A stretch of 64,000 nucleotides of DNA from contig CAMAXN010000011.1 in NCBI GenBank assembly GCA_945862245.1, positions 1-64,000 of the forward strand, written 5' to 3'. This stretch comes from Prosthecobacter debontii. Lineage in GTDB: Bacteria; Verrucomicrobiota; Verrucomicrobiia; Verrucomicrobiales; Akkermansiaceae. Positions 53,363-63,238 of the stretch are shown piece by piece; position 1 is the first letter of the stretch; each line of letters begins with the position of its first letter. Made by a program: the position numbers and the translations under genes. The notes under the pieces are model-generated. The model worked only from the letters and a program-made list of their open reading frames with translations, was not told the DNA's origin and made no database searches.

Positions 53363-55543
53363 CTACCGGGCGCCCTTTGATTTCTTTTTGCCATATTTCA
53401 CCTTCTTCTGCGGAGGCATGACGGGCGTGGCGTTCTTGAGCGTGGCGATCTGGTCACGGAGGTGGGCGGCGCGCTCGAACTCGAGCTTGGAGGACGCCTC
53501 GCGCATTTCCTGCTCCAGCTCGGCGATGACGCGGAGCTTGTCGTAGGAGGTTTCGTCCTCGGCGACGAGGGAGGCGTTGAGTTTCTCGGCGTGCTGTTTG
53601 CCTTTTTCATAGGAATGCAGGCTTTGCTGGACGGAGCGGACGACGGATTGCGGGGTGATGCCGTGTTCCTCGTTGTGAGCGATCTGGCGGGCGCGGCGGT
53701 ATTCCGTGACGTTTATGAGGGTCTGGATAGAATCCGTAACGACATCCGCGAAAAGAACGCATTCGCCATTGAGGTGGCGGGCGGCGCGGCCCGCAGTCTG
53801 GATCAGAGAGGTTTCGTTACGGAGGAAACCTTCCTTGTCGGCGTCGAGAATGCAGACGAGGGAAACCTCCGGGAGGTCGAGCCCTTCACGGAGGAGGTTG
53901 ATGCCGATCAAAATGTCAAACGTCGCAGCGCGAAGTTGGCGGAGGATTTCCACGCGCTCGATGGCATCGATGTCGGAGTGGAGGTAGCGGCACTTCAGGC
54001 CGGTGGACGAAAGGTATTCGGCGAGGTCTTCGGCAGTCTTTTTTGTGAGAGTGGTCACGAGGACCCGCTCGCCCTTCTCGACGCGCTGGCGGCAGAGTTC
54101 GATGGTCTCGTCGATCTGGCCCTTGAGCGGCCGTATCGTCAGCACCGGATCTAACAGCCCCGTCGGGCGGATGATCTGCTCGACGACGAGCGGCGTTCCG
54201 CGTTTCTCCGGATCGAAATCGGCGATGGCTTCCTCGTTGCCCGAGGGCTTGACCTTAATTTTTTTGAAATCAAACGGAGTCAGCCCGTCCTCGCCGAGCC
54301 TGCCTTTGGTAGCGATGAACTTCTTGTTTTCAGGCCGTGAGTTGACGATGTCGAACGGTCCCGGCGTGGCGGAAACATAGACGCGCTGGTTCGTCATTTC
54401 CATGAACTCGTCGAAGCGCAGCGGGCGGTTGTCCATCGCGGATGGCAGGCGGAAGCCGTGCTCGACGAGGGTGGTTTTACGGGATTTATCGCCCTCGAAC
54501 ATGCCGCCAATCTGTGGGATTGTGGCGTGGGACTCATCGACGAGCAGGAGGAAATCGCGCGGAAAGAAATCGAGCAGCGTGTGCGGGCGCGAGCCGGGCG
54601 GGCGACCTGTTAGATGGCGCGAGTAGTTCTCGATGCCTTGGCAGAAACCCATTTCCGACATCATCTCCAGATCATATTCAGTCCGCATCCTCAGGCGCTG
54701 CGCCTCAATGAGCTTGCCTTGTTTTTCAAGCTCGGGGATGCGCTGGTCTAGCTCCTCGCGGATTTTTCCAATCGCGGTCTTCATCTTGTCTCCGGCGGTG
54801 ACGAACTGCTTGGCGGGGTAGAGCGTGTGGTTTTCCAACACCTCGATCACTTTCCCGCTGACCGTGTGGATGGAGGAGATGCGCTCCACCTCATCACCGA
54901 AGAACTCGATACGGATCGCGGTCTCATCGAGGTAGGCGGGATGCACCTCCACCACATCGCCGCGCACCCGATATTTGCCGCGGCCGAAAGCGATGTCGTT
55001 TCTTTCGAAAAGCATTCCGACGAGGGCGTTGAGTAATTCCTCACGGCTGATCTGCTGGCCTACCCAGACGGGGAACATCATGCCCTTGTAGTCCTCTGGC
55101 GAACCCAAGCCGTAGATGCAGGAGACCGATGCAATCACGATGGTGTCGTCGCGAGTGAGCAGCGAACCCATAGTGGAAAGGCGCAGGCGCTCGATTTCCT
55201 CGTTCACTGATGAATCCTTCTCGATGTAGGTGTCGGAGCGCGGGATGTAAGCCTCGGGCTGGTAGTAATCGAAGTAGGAAACGAAATACTCCACCGCGTT
55301 GTGCGGGAAGAAGTTTTTGAACTCGGAATAGAGTTGGGCGGCGAGGGTCTTGTTGTGGCTCATGACCAAGGCGGGCTTGCCGTGGCGCGCGATAAGGTTC
55401 GCCATGGTGAATGTTTTCCCGGAACCTGTGACCCCGAGCAAAGTCTGGTGCTTGTTTCCCGCCTCCAGCGATTTCACCAGCTTCTCGATGGCTTGGTGCT
55501 GATCGCCCTGGGGACTGTATTCGCTGGATAAACGGAACGGCAT
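53363..55543 (-). CDS. uvrB: UvrABC system protein B
   Basis: About 726 aa, full length. UvrB is the DNA-damage-verifying helicase-like subunit of excision repair. Walker A is TLLGVTGSGKTFTMANLI, the beta-hairpin region is YFDYYQPEAYIPRSDTYIEK, DEXX-type LLLVDESHATIPQIGGMFEG, motif VI GRAARHLNGE, and the UVR motif at the end (LEQEMREASSKLEFERAAHL) binds UvrC. I chose ATG 55543; an ATG at 55564 is also open. It marks the return to core-type genes. Confidence 0.97.
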   Translation of the reverse strand: MPFRLSSEYSPQGDQHQAIEKLVKSLEAGNKHQTLLGVTGSGKTFTMANLIARHGKPALVMSHNKTLAAQLYSEFKNFFPHNAVEYFVSYFDYYQPEAYIPRSDTYIEKDSSVNEEIERLRLSTMGSLLTRDDTIVIASVSCIYGLGSPEDYKGMMFPVWVGQQISREELLNALVGMLFERNDIAFGRGKYRVRGDVVEVHPAYLDETAIRIEFFGDEVERISSIHTVSGKVIEVLENHTLYPAKQFVTAGDKMKTAIGKIREELDQRIPELEKQGKLIEAQRLRMRTEYDLEMMSEMGFCQGIENYSRHLTGRPPGSRPHTLLDFFPRDFLLLVDESHATIPQIGGMFEGDKSRKTTLVEHGFRLPSAMDNRPLRFDEFMEMTNQRVYVSATPGPFDIVNSRPENKKFIATKGRLGEDGLTPFDFKKIKVKPSGNEEAIADFDPEKRGTPLVVEQIIRPTGLLDPVLTIRPLKGQIDETIELCRQRVEKGERVLVTTLTKKTAEDLAEYLSSTGLKCRYLHSDIDAIERVEILRQLRAATFDILIGINLLREGLDLPEVSLVCILDADKEGFLRNETSLIQTAGRAARHLNGECVLFADVVTDSIQTLINVTEYRRARQIAHNEEHGITPQSVVRSVQQSLHSYEKGKQHAEKLNASLVAEDETSYDKLRVIAELEQEMREASSKLEFERAAHLRDQIATLKNATPVMPPQKKVKYGKKKSKGAR

Positions 55544-55620
55544 GTAGCTGGGAAGATGGGGCAAGGCGCGGAGATTTCCAGCGGCGAAATTTCCATCTAT
55601 CGCCGCAATCTGTTCGAGGT

Positions 55621-57075
55621 TTAGGTTCCGCAGAACGTTTCGTAGGGAATCGCTGTGGCAGTGGGTGGCTCGATGAAAGCTGCATCTTGTGGCTCGTCGT
55701 AGGGCATTGCGAGAACGCGCAATAACCTGTGGAACAGGGTGAGATCGCCGTTATTGCTTGCGGCATCGAGAGCTGCCTCGACCAGATGGTTGCGGGGGAT
55801 CACGGCGGGATTCGAGGAGCACATCCTTTTCACAGCCTCTGCGGTACCATTGGCTTGGTCGCCCAGACGTTGCAACCAAGCAGCGTGCCATGTTACGAAA
55901 TCGCAGTCCTCAAACGGAGCCTGCATGAGCGCATTCTCAGAGCTGAGGAGGCGGAAAGTGTTCGTGAAATCCGCATGATTGCGATGCATCCAATCCAGCA
56001 ATCCATCGATCAATGGCTGGTCTTCTTCCGTGGCTTTCGAGAGGCCGAGCTTGGCTCCCATAACCGCCAACCAGTGTTGTTGGTATCGGGCAGGAAATGC
56101 CTCGACCGCCTCCTTCGCGAGCTCGAAAGCTTTTTCCGGCTTCTCGTGCAGCAGTCCAAGCATGGCCTCCGCTAGGCAGGCAAGATTCCACTGTGCGATG
56201 CGCGGCTGGTGAGAGAACGCGTAGCGGCCGTAGCGGTCGATCGAACTGAATACCGTTTCGGGATCATAAGCGTCGACGAAGGCGCAAGGTCCGTAGTCGA
56301 TGGTTTCACCCGAGATAGCCATGTTATCGGTGTTCATCACGCCGTGCACGAAGCCCACCCCGATCCAGCGGGCGACCAAGGCCGCCTGACGCTCAACAAC
56401 GGCGTAAAGCAAGGCTGGATAGGGTTCCTTTTCTTCGAGAAGGTCGGGGTAATGGCGCTGTAATGTGTAATCCGCCAGCGCCCGTAATGCGCCGGCGTCC
56501 TTGCGGGCGCTGATGCATTCGAAAGTTCCCACTCTGATATGGCTGGCGGCCACGCGTGTGAGCACGGCACCGGGTAGCAATTCTTGGCGAAAAACGTGTT
56601 CACCGGTCGTCGCAACGGCAAGGCTGCGGGTGGTCGGTATCCCGAGCGCGTGCATGGCCTCGCTGATGAGATACTCGCGTAGCATCGGTCCGAGCGCGGC
56701 GCGTCCGTCCCCGCGTCTTGAAAATGGGGTCGGCCCGGCGCCTTTCAACTGTATATCGAAACGCTCGCTTGAGGGCGTGATCTGCTCGCCAAGCAAAATG
56801 GCGCGTCCATCGCCGAGTGTGGTAAAATGTCCGTATTGGTGGCCTGCATAAGCTTGGGCGATCGGAAACGCTCCGGGCGGCAGCCGGTTTCCCGTGAACA
56901 AGGGTGCGGCGAAGGGTTGGGATAACTCTGCCGGATCAAGCCCGAGTTCTGAAGCCAGCTTCTCATTGAAAATAGCCAGCCGAGGTTCTTTCACTTCCGT
57001 GGGCTCGCAAGGCTCATGCAGAAGGGGCGGGAGCTGTGCGTAACTGTGCTCCAGGTTCCAACCATTCGCACTCAT
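55621..57075 (-). CDS. selO: Protein adenylyltransferase SelO (YdiU family)
   Basis: A 484-aa pseudokinase-fold AMPylator. Family blocks: YAGHQYGHFTTLGDGRAILL, RFDIQLKGAGPTPFSRRGDG, RAALGPMLREYLISEAMHAL, then FVHGVMNTDNMAISGETIDY with the metal-binding NTDN and D. SelO transfers AMP to Ser/Thr/Tyr of redox-related proteins. The bacterial C-terminal selenocysteine/Cys position is replaced: the protein ends IPYETFCGT with a Cys third from the end. Its ATG overlaps the DUF2237 stop (ATGA). Confidence 0.95.
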   Translation of the reverse strand: MSANGWNLEHSYAQLPPLLHEPCEPTEVKEPRLAIFNEKLASELGLDPAELSQPFAAPLFTGNRLPPGAFPIAQAYAGHQYGHFTTLGDGRAILLGEQITPSSERFDIQLKGAGPTPFSRRGDGRAALGPMLREYLISEAMHALGIPTTRSLAVATTGEHVFRQELLPGAVLTRVAASHIRVGTFECISARKDAGALRALADYTLQRHYPDLLEEKEPYPALLYAVVERQAALVARWIGVGFVHGVMNTDNMAISGETIDYGPCAFVDAYDPETVFSSIDRYGRYAFSHQPRIAQWNLACLAEAMLGLLHEKPEKAFELAKEAVEAFPARYQQHWLAVMGAKLGLSKATEEDQPLIDGLLDWMHRNHADFTNTFRLLSSENALMQAPFEDCDFVTWHAAWLQRLGDQANGTAEAVKRMCSSNPAVIPRNHLVEAALDAASNNGDLTLFHRLLRVLAMPYDEPQDAAFIEPPTATAIPYETFCGT

Positions 57076-57431
57076 TCGGCGGCGTGTTGTTTCAGATCTT
57101 CTAAGTCGATGAATTCAAGGGCGCTGATGTGTGTGGCTTCGAGGCAAACCTTGGGCGCTACGCTCGCTTCGAACGCCTCTGCCCAGCGGCGCACGCACAG
57201 GCACCATTTGTCTCCAGGTTTCAGTCCCGGAAAGCCGTATTCCGGATGCAGAGTGATGAGATCGTTGCCTCGTGATTTGCTGAAATGAAGAAACTCGGCG
57301 ATAACTAACGCACACACCGTATGCAAACCCACATCGTCCGGTCCGGTGCGGCAGTAGCCATCGCGGTAAAATCCAGTGACTGGCGATGTGCAGCAACATT
57401 GCAGGGCTTTCCCAAAAACATTGGATGGCAT
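57072..57431 (-). CDS. DUF2237 family protein
   Basis: A 119-aa DUF2237 protein. The family text is complete: NVFGKALQCCCTSPVTGFYR, DGYCRTGPDDVGLHTVCALV, GLKPGDKWCLCVRRWAEA and VCLEATHISALEFIDLEDLK. The many conserved Cys suggest metal or redox chemistry, but the function is unknown. It is translationally coupled to selO (4-base overlap). Confidence 0.92.
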   Translation of the reverse strand: MPSNVFGKALQCCCTSPVTGFYRDGYCRTGPDDVGLHTVCALVIAEFLHFSKSRGNDLITLHPEYGFPGLKPGDKWCLCVRRWAEAFEASVAPKVCLEATHISALEFIDLEDLKQHAAE

Positions 57432-57843
57432 GAGCTATCCATCGCACGATTTCATGTGGAGTCCAGCCATGCCTGTAGTAAAAACGCGATTTTGTCGGGT
57501 ATGATCTTTCCCGGGCGATAGCTTTTGGATCGGGGTGCACAAGCGCCAACGTGTGTTCCGAAGCGCGCTCTTGCGGGACGGCGGCTCACCAAGGGCCGCA
57601 TGTCCCGTAGTGTTTCAAAATCCACCGGTCTGACCTGCTCTCCATTGCGTGTGAGATGCCATTCGCTCTTCAATGACTGGTTCAGAAAAATGCTCCCGCA
57701 AGTGAGAGACCTCACGCGAAGCTGATATTAGGATTTTCCAAACACCCTCTGCCTCTCAATTTTTCTATTTCCCTATAATCCAATTTGAAATCCCTAATTT
57801 CTCTCTTGCAACCGGCATTTCCGAGCCCATAAACATATGCAAT
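57432..57843. other. Region with a possible broken GYF_2-domain gene
   Basis: On the minus strand near 57600-57670, SEWHLTRNGEQVRPVDFETL resembles the start of GYF_2 domains, but the frame then drifts into unrelated sequence, so any gene here is degraded. The ORF 57452-57715 as a whole is not convincing. Confidence 0.3.
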
Positions 57844-58302
57844 ATGAAAACAGAATTGGCATTTGTACTGGCTACCACAATACTCCTCAGTTCTTGCGCG
57901 CAAGACAGCATCACCGGTGATGTTTACTCGCGCGGTGAAGCTGGCCGATCCCAAGCGGTTCAGACTGGTAGCATCACCTCGATCCGCCCGGTGAAAATTG
58001 AAGGAGATAGCGAAGGTGGTGCCCTCTTAGGTGCTATCGCGGGGGGGGTTCTCGGCAGCAACATCGGTGGAGGTCGCGCCTCCAACACTGCCGGCGCCGT
58101 CGGCGGAGCCGTGGTGGGCAGCGCCATCGCCTCACAAGCTCAAAAAGCAATGACCTCACGCCAAGGTATCGAAATCTCCGTCCGCCTCGACCAAGGCGAC
58201 TCGGTCGCGATCGTCCAAGAAGTGAACCCACGCGAGCGATTCTTCGTCGGCGACCGCGTTCGCATCATTAACTCCGGCGGTCGTTCGCGCGTTTCTTACT
58301 AA
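57844..58302 (+). CDS. SlyB-like glycine-zipper outer-membrane lipoprotein
   Basis: A 152-aa lipoprotein: lipobox LLSSC19-region (ATTILLSSC), linker with VQTGSITSIRPVKIEGD, a glycine-zipper segment GGALLGAIAGGVLGSNIGGG and AVGGAVVGSAI, and a small C-terminal beta domain (GIEISVRLDQGDSVAIVQE). This is the order of SlyB/PcP proteins, which stabilise the outer membrane. The start codon ATG is at 57844. Confidence 0.9.
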   Translation: MKTELAFVLATTILLSSCAQDSITGDVYSRGEAGRSQAVQTGSITSIRPVKIEGDSEGGALLGAIAGGVLGSNIGGGRASNTAGAVGGAVVGSAIASQAQKAMTSRQGIEISVRLDQGDSVAIVQEVNPRERFFVGDRVRIINSGGRSRVSY

Positions 58303-59069
58303 TCACTCTCAAAACTCCCTCAAGCCCCCTATGCTCTGACGCTGGAGGCTTTTTCACAGGGATGTCGCAAATGGCTGATAAAAATTTGTTTTGTCGAACC
58401 GGTATTGGGAGCGGGTGCTCATGTCATGTGGGGGGAAAGAGCAGAGTGCCAGTGTGAAAACTGACGTCGCCAGAACAATCAGCTGTTTCATGAGGCTAAG
58501 CTAGAGGTTGCCAGCGCCCTCTTCAAAACCAAATAAGACCCCTGCGCACCTACCTCAACATCATCCTCAGCTGTTAGGATGCGCGGGTGCGCGTGGGTGG
58601 GTTTCATCTCTTTAGCGAATCATGGGCTGGCTTTCTGAAGGCTCACACATTTTCGAGCGCGGGCGGAGAATGCAAATCAACCAATCCACGCGTGCGTTTG
58701 CCGTTGAGGAAAGTTCCGATAAAGGTGAAGCGGATCATCTTTTTTCCCGAGCAGAAAAAATATCGGAACAACCCGATACACCCGAAGATCATCAGCCAGC
58801 ATTACAAGACCATGCATCCGCTGGCGTCGATGGCGGCGTTGAGGAAATCGTTGAGTATGACGCACAGTGCGCGGGAGCCATCTGCGAGGCGCGGTAGAAG
58901 ATCACGTTGGAAAGTGGTTTTCCCGGCCCCGAGGAAACCGGCGATGATGAGGGCGTGTGCTTGGTGGCATGGATTGCAATACAGACATAACGCAATTTAT
59001 TTGCAATGGTATCTAACGTAAGTAAATTGCGTTAATTGCGCTATCAAAGAAACAGCAAGAGACAAATCC
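58303..59069. other. Long intergenic region with a CobW-like remnant
   Basis: No complete gene in 767 bp. A minus-strand GTPase remnant is listed separately (58800-58955). The stretch 58310-58600 is pyrimidine-rich and unremarkable. The A+T-rich 58980-59050 probably holds the subtilase promoter; TTTGCAATGGTATCTAACGT and ACGTAAGTAAATTGCG there contain repeated CGCAATT/AATTGCG words. Confidence 0.35.
58803..58955 (-). pseudogene. CobW/G3E GTPase N-terminal fragment
   Basis: In one frame, AHALIIAGFLGAGKTTFQRD, LLPRLADGSRALCVILNDFL and NAAIDASGCMVL then TAA. GFLGAGKTT is the P-loop and ILNDF the switch-region of G3E metallochaperones. There is no in-frame start codon (the nearby ATG is in another frame) and the remaining 250 or more residues are missing. 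Confidence 0.6.
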
Positions 59070-60683
59070 GTGTTTTGGGTATTCATTAAGCGGATGGAGG
59101 TGCGCAAGGATTTAGTTAAAAATCTAGCCATGCTCGTGCTGCTGTGCGGTGTGGGCTTTATAGCATATCTCGCCACCGTACTAACCATATACAAAGCTTC
59201 GGAGAAAACGGAGCAGTCCGCGCTGGAGATAAAGCCGAGATACGACGCACAAGATGAACCCACACTAAGAACGAAAACCGGTCAGCGAGAGGCTTCCCAT
59301 CGCCCGGATCAGGCGGCGATAAATGACGGAGCACTCCCAAACCAGCGCGTGATCGTCTTCAAAGACCGCGCAGCGCTCGAGGTCTTTCTCGCGAAACTTG
59401 GCAACGGCGTGAACCTGCTAGGTCGACTCGACAAACTCAACGCCCTGCACCTCGGCTTCGGCAGCGAGGACGACCTGCTCGCGCTGCTGGATGGCACGGA
59501 AGAAACGGGAATGATCTACCCAGTGAACATCCCGAAGATCGGTGCCGGGGCGCAAGCGGGCGCAGCTCCTCTCGGCAATGGGTTGCTCGATTGGCTGGGC
59601 GTCACCGGCGACAACTCGCTTTGGGGAAAAGGCGTGAAGATCGCCATCCTCGATACCGGCATCGCCGACCACATCGCGTTCCGTAATGCTATTGAGCGCA
59701 TTAATCTTGTTCCTTTGCCCACGAACGCTGCCGACCTCAACGGCCACGGTACCTCGGTCGCGTCGCTCATTTTCAGTTCAAATCCACTCGCCCCTGGAAT
59801 CGCGCCGGGAGCTACGCCTCTGTCCGTCCGCATCGCGGATGACAAAGGCAACTCTAATAGTTTCCTCATTGCACAAGGGATCATCGCCGCCGTGGATGCG
59901 GGGGCACAGCTCATCAATATTTCGCTCGGCGGAAACGGCCGCAGTGGCCTAGTGGAAACCGCACTCGACTATGCGAAACAAGCGGGGGTTGTCGTCGTCG
60001 CGGCCGCCGGAAACAGCGGCACGGAGGGCGTGATGCAACCCGCCGCTAGTCCTATGGTGGTCGCCGTTGGCGCGGTGGACGCGAAGAACCAGCCCATGGC
60101 TTTCTCGACGACTGGAAAAGAAGTGGCCGTTTCCGCACCGGGTTTTTCCGTTGCCGCCGCCTATCCCGGAAATATGGCGGCTTCCGTGTCCGGCACTTCG
60201 TTTGCCGCACCTATCGTAACCGGCGTCATCGCCGCGACGATGCGCCAAGGTGGTAGCCAAAGCCTCAGCGCCACTGCCGCCCTCAGCGCTGCGAATTCGA
60301 ACCTCAACGACATCGGCACACCGGGAGGGGATCCCGCGACAGGAGCTGGAGTTCCCGACATGTGGCGTATCCTTAACGGAAAGAAGCTCGGCATTTACGA
60401 TGCTGCAGTCACCTCCATCACCATTTCGGGCACGCAGGCCCAGGTGCTCGTGCAGAACCTCGGCACCGAAACCCTCATCAATGCCGGAGTCTCAGTGAAT
60501 ATCAACGGCGCGGCCACTAACGCGAACATCACCACCCTCGCACCCGGCGATACCCGTGTCATCACCGTGCCTCTCGGTGGCGCTGAAAACTTTAACATTC
60601 GGAGCGGCGTGCGACTCTCTGGCGGACAGACCGATCAGCGTCCTTCAAATGACATTCTTTCACAGAGTAGCGCCGCTCAATAG
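59070..60683 (+). CDS. Membrane-anchored subtilisin-like protease with CARDB-like C-terminus
   Basis: 537 aa. One TM helix near the N-terminus (NLAMLVLLCGVGFIAYLATV) anchors it, then a small prodomain and an S8 domain with D195 (IAILDTGIADH), H226 (LNGHGTSVASLIF) and S377 (SGTSFAAPIVTGVIAATM), oxyanion Asn in AAAGNSGTEG. The last 95 residues (YDAAVTSITISGTQAQVLVQ...) resemble CARDB beta domains. The start is GTG 59070 or ATG 59094, which gives a better N-terminus for a signal anchor. Confidence 0.92.
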   Translation: MFWVFIKRMEVRKDLVKNLAMLVLLCGVGFIAYLATVLTIYKASEKTEQSALEIKPRYDAQDEPTLRTKTGQREASHRPDQAAINDGALPNQRVIVFKDRAALEVFLAKLGNGVNLLGRLDKLNALHLGFGSEDDLLALLDGTEETGMIYPVNIPKIGAGAQAGAAPLGNGLLDWLGVTGDNSLWGKGVKIAILDTGIADHIAFRNAIERINLVPLPTNAADLNGHGTSVASLIFSSNPLAPGIAPGATPLSVRIADDKGNSNSFLIAQGIIAAVDAGAQLINISLGGNGRSGLVETALDYAKQAGVVVVAAAGNSGTEGVMQPAASPMVVAVGAVDAKNQPMAFSTTGKEVAVSAPGFSVAAAYPGNMAASVSGTSFAAPIVTGVIAATMRQGGSQSLSATAALSAANSNLNDIGTPGGDPATGAGVPDMWRILNGKKLGIYDAAVTSITISGTQAQVLVQNLGTETLINAGVSVNINGAATNANITTLAPGDTRVITVPLGGAENFNIRSGVRLSGGQTDQRPSNDILSQSSAAQ

Positions 60684-60943
60684 GCTGCTATTCGGGGTCT
60701 GCACCACCGCGACTGCTTCTAGAAGTTATAGAAACTTTCTGCAAAGCCATTCGATCAGCTCGCCATCGCATGCAACGCGCGCGGCCCGGCGATGCGCGAT
60801 TCAAACTTCTTACCCAGACGTTCCTAAAGGGCAGGGAAACCTGCGGCGATTGCGTGGACATGCCGCTAAAGCGGTTCTGAGCGCCGCTTCGTCGCCCTGT
60901 CTTCGTGTTTGACCACATACGCCCACCTCAGCATCTTGCGCGT

Positions 60944-61828
60944 ATGACATCGCTGAAGCCGCTGGCTCTTGCTCTATTCGCCGTCCTTTTTATATCCTCC
61001 TGCGGTGGAAATCCTTCGCCGCGCTCTTCCTTCAATAATCCCAGCGGAGCAGTGCCTGCGCTTATCGCCTCGATCCCGCGCACGCCGCCACCGCCTGTCG
61101 CTGCAGAAAGTGTGATCGTCATGGATGCAAACAGCGGCAGGATTCTCTACGCGAAAAACGCCGACAACGTGCGCCCCGTGGCTTCCACGCAGAAAATCAT
61201 CACCGCCCTCTGCGTGTTGGACGCAGGAAACATCGACAAGCCCGTAGTGATCACCGCCTACGACACCGCCTGTGAGCCTACGAAGCTTTACCTGAAACCA
61301 GGCGACAGCTACACCCGCCGCGAACTACTCAAGGTGCTGATGGTGAAAAGCGCGAACGACGTCGCCCGGGCTCTGGCTCGCGATGTCGGCGGCAGCGTCG
61401 AGGGTTTTGCGGCGATCATGAACAACAAGTGCCAACAGCTCGGCATGCGCAATTCGAACTTCGTGAACCCGCATGGCCTCACTGAGCCCGGCCAGTATTC
61501 CACCGCACGTGACATGGCCATCGCCGCCCGCGTCGCTCACCGCAGCCCGCTGCTCCGGAGTTATGCCGCCACGAAATCCTACACTTTCAAATTCAACGAT
61601 GGCCGCGTCCGCCTTCTCCACAATACCAACAAGCTCCTCAAGACCGTGCCATTCTGCGATGGCATGAAAACCGGCACAACCAACGCATCCGGGCGCTGCC
61701 TGATTTCCAGCGGCAGCATAAACGGACGCTCGGTGATCTGCGTCGTCCTGAAGTCGAATACTCCAAATATCTGGTCGGATTCGGAAAAACTTCTCCGCTG
61801 GTCACTCGAACGGCCCGCTGCGGAATGA
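60944..61828 (+). CDS. D-alanyl-D-alanine carboxypeptidase (S11 family), lipoprotein
   Basis: 294 aa. Lipobox in AVLFISSCGG, then a PASTA-free S11 domain with the three penicillin-binding motifs: SxxK in VASTQKIITAL, SxN in VKSANDVARAL and KTG in DGMKTGTTNASG. It trims the terminal D-Ala of peptidoglycan stem peptides in the periplasm. I chose ATG 60944; the frame is open to a GTG at 60905. Its stop overlaps the bioF start (ATGA). Confidence 0.93.
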   Translation: MTSLKPLALALFAVLFISSCGGNPSPRSSFNNPSGAVPALIASIPRTPPPPVAAESVIVMDANSGRILYAKNADNVRPVASTQKIITALCVLDAGNIDKPVVITAYDTACEPTKLYLKPGDSYTRRELLKVLMVKSANDVARALARDVGGSVEGFAAIMNNKCQQLGMRNSNFVNPHGLTEPGQYSTARDMAIAARVAHRSPLLRSYAATKSYTFKFNDGRVRLLHNTNKLLKTVPFCDGMKTGTTNASGRCLISSGSINGRSVICVVLKSNTPNIWSDSEKLLRWSLERPAAE

Positions 61829-62943
61829 CACCGCGCCAACAGCTCGAGGATCTTGCGGAGCGGAAACTTCTCCGCAGCCTCACGACCTTGCCCGCCACAG
61901 GTACGAGAGTCACCGTAGATGGGCGTGAGCTGTGGAACTTCGCCTCCAACGATTACCTCGGGCTGGCGCATCATCCGGCGATTACTGCGGCCTTCATCGA
62001 CGGTATCGGGAAATACGGAACCGGCGCCACCGCATCACGCCTCGTCACGGGAAGTGCCGCGCCACACCTCTTATTGGAAGAAACCATCGCCACCGCGAAA
62101 CGCACCGAGGCCGCCCTCACTTTCACCTCCGGCTACAACACCGCCCTCAGCGCGATTCCGGTCATCATCGGGAAAGGCGATTTCATCCTCTTAGACAGGC
62201 TTGCCCATGCCTGTCTCATCGATGCCGCTCGCATGTCCGGTGCGACCCTCCGCGTCTTTCCCCACAACGATACCACAAAACTCGGCGACATCCTTTCCAA
62301 GCTCCGTGCGAAAAATCCCACTGCCCGCATCCTCGTCGTAACGGAATCGGTATTCTCTATGGACGGCGATCTCTGCCCGCTCGCGGAAATCCTCAACATC
62401 TGCGAAACGCACGGCGCGTTGCTACTGTTGGATGAGGCGCACGCCACCGGCATCCTTGGCCCGCACGGCATGGGTCTCGCGGAGCAGCTCGGACTTCAAG
62501 GAAAAATCCATTTCCAAATGGGCACGCTTAGTAAGGCGGTGGGTCTCTCCGGCGGATACCTCGCCGCATCGCGGGACTGGATCGATCTCATCACGAACCG
62601 CGCCCGCCCTTTCATCTACACCACCGCCCCGCCGCCCGCGCTCGCCCACGCCGCTCTCGCCGCTCTTGCTATCATCCGCTCTGACGAGGGGAAATTGCTG
62701 CGTGAAATGCTTTTCCAAAACATTGCGATCCTTCGGAAGAACCATCCCAGCGCGATCATTCCCTACATCCTCGGCGACAACGAAACCACTCTCGCGGCCT
62801 CCGCCGCGCTGCGTGAAAAAGGCTTCCTCGCGCCCGCCATCCGTTTCCCCACCGTCCCCCAAGGCACCGCCCGCCTGCGTATCACCGTTTCCTCTGGGCA
62901 TCCTGCGGAAGCTGTAGAAGCTCTCGCGCGAGAACTGTTCTGA
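61825..62943 (+). CDS. bioF: 8-amino-7-oxononanoate synthase
   Basis: A 372-aa PLP-dependent alpha-oxoamine synthase, the usual length. It condenses pimeloyl-ACP/CoA with L-alanine in biotin synthesis. Blocks: WNFASNDYLGLAHHPAI, GTGATASRLVTGSAAPHLLL, the stacking His in DRLAHACLIDAA, DEAHATGILGPHG, and the PLP Lys in GTLSKAVGLSGGY. Other alpha-oxoamine synthases (Kbl) are close, but the spacing fits BioF better. It is coupled to the carboxypeptidase gene by a 4-base overlap. Confidence 0.9.
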   Translation: MTPRQQLEDLAERKLLRSLTTLPATGTRVTVDGRELWNFASNDYLGLAHHPAITAAFIDGIGKYGTGATASRLVTGSAAPHLLLEETIATAKRTEAALTFTSGYNTALSAIPVIIGKGDFILLDRLAHACLIDAARMSGATLRVFPHNDTTKLGDILSKLRAKNPTARILVVTESVFSMDGDLCPLAEILNICETHGALLLLDEAHATGILGPHGMGLAEQLGLQGKIHFQMGTLSKAVGLSGGYLAASRDWIDLITNRARPFIYTTAPPPALAHAALAALAIIRSDEGKLLREMLFQNIAILRKNHPSAIIPYILGDNETTLAASAALREKGFLAPAIRFPTVPQGTARLRITVSSGHPAEAVEALARELF

Positions 62944-62975
62944 GATTAGGAAAGCATTCGTCTAACGTCGGCAAA

Positions 62976-63150
62976 GCCGAGGGGGAGCATACGCGCCCTC
63001 GCGTGTTCCGAGCTGCGCCCTCGCTGCTCGGTGGCTGGAAACAAGGTTGGTATTTCCTTGGGATCAAGGCACAAAACATCCCGCGGTTTCCAGCCAAGTT
63101 TCCGGCGAGGGCGCCGGAAACAGCACGCGAGGGCGCATGCGCTCCCCACG
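62976..63150. repeat. Large fold-back element between bioF and the MoxR gene
   Basis: GGGGGAGCATACGCGCCCTC with GCGTG (62981-63005) is the near-perfect inverse of 63124-63149 (CACGCGAGGGCGCATGCGCT and CCCCAC). Inside, GGCTGGAAAC (63033-63042) pairs with GTTTCCAGCC (63086-63095). The whole 175-bp unit can fold into one long hairpin and holds no gene. It looks like a MITE-type or large REP element. Confidence 0.75.
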
Positions 63151-63238
63151 GATGCCGCTTTCGCGGACTTGAACAACACTTTCAGTTACACCCGCCTCCG
63201 CTCTTGCGCTCCCTCTCCGTTTCCTGAAACCTTCACGT

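Noticed and set aside
57115..57549. 144-codon minus frame overlapping DUF2237
   Set aside because: Most of it overlaps DUF2237 in another frame, and the rest has no recognisable similarity.
58370..58450. AAAATTTGTTTTGTCGAACC near 58385 as a further element copy
   Set aside because: Only the T-rich word is similar; the CTAG core and the GGGGTT end are missing.
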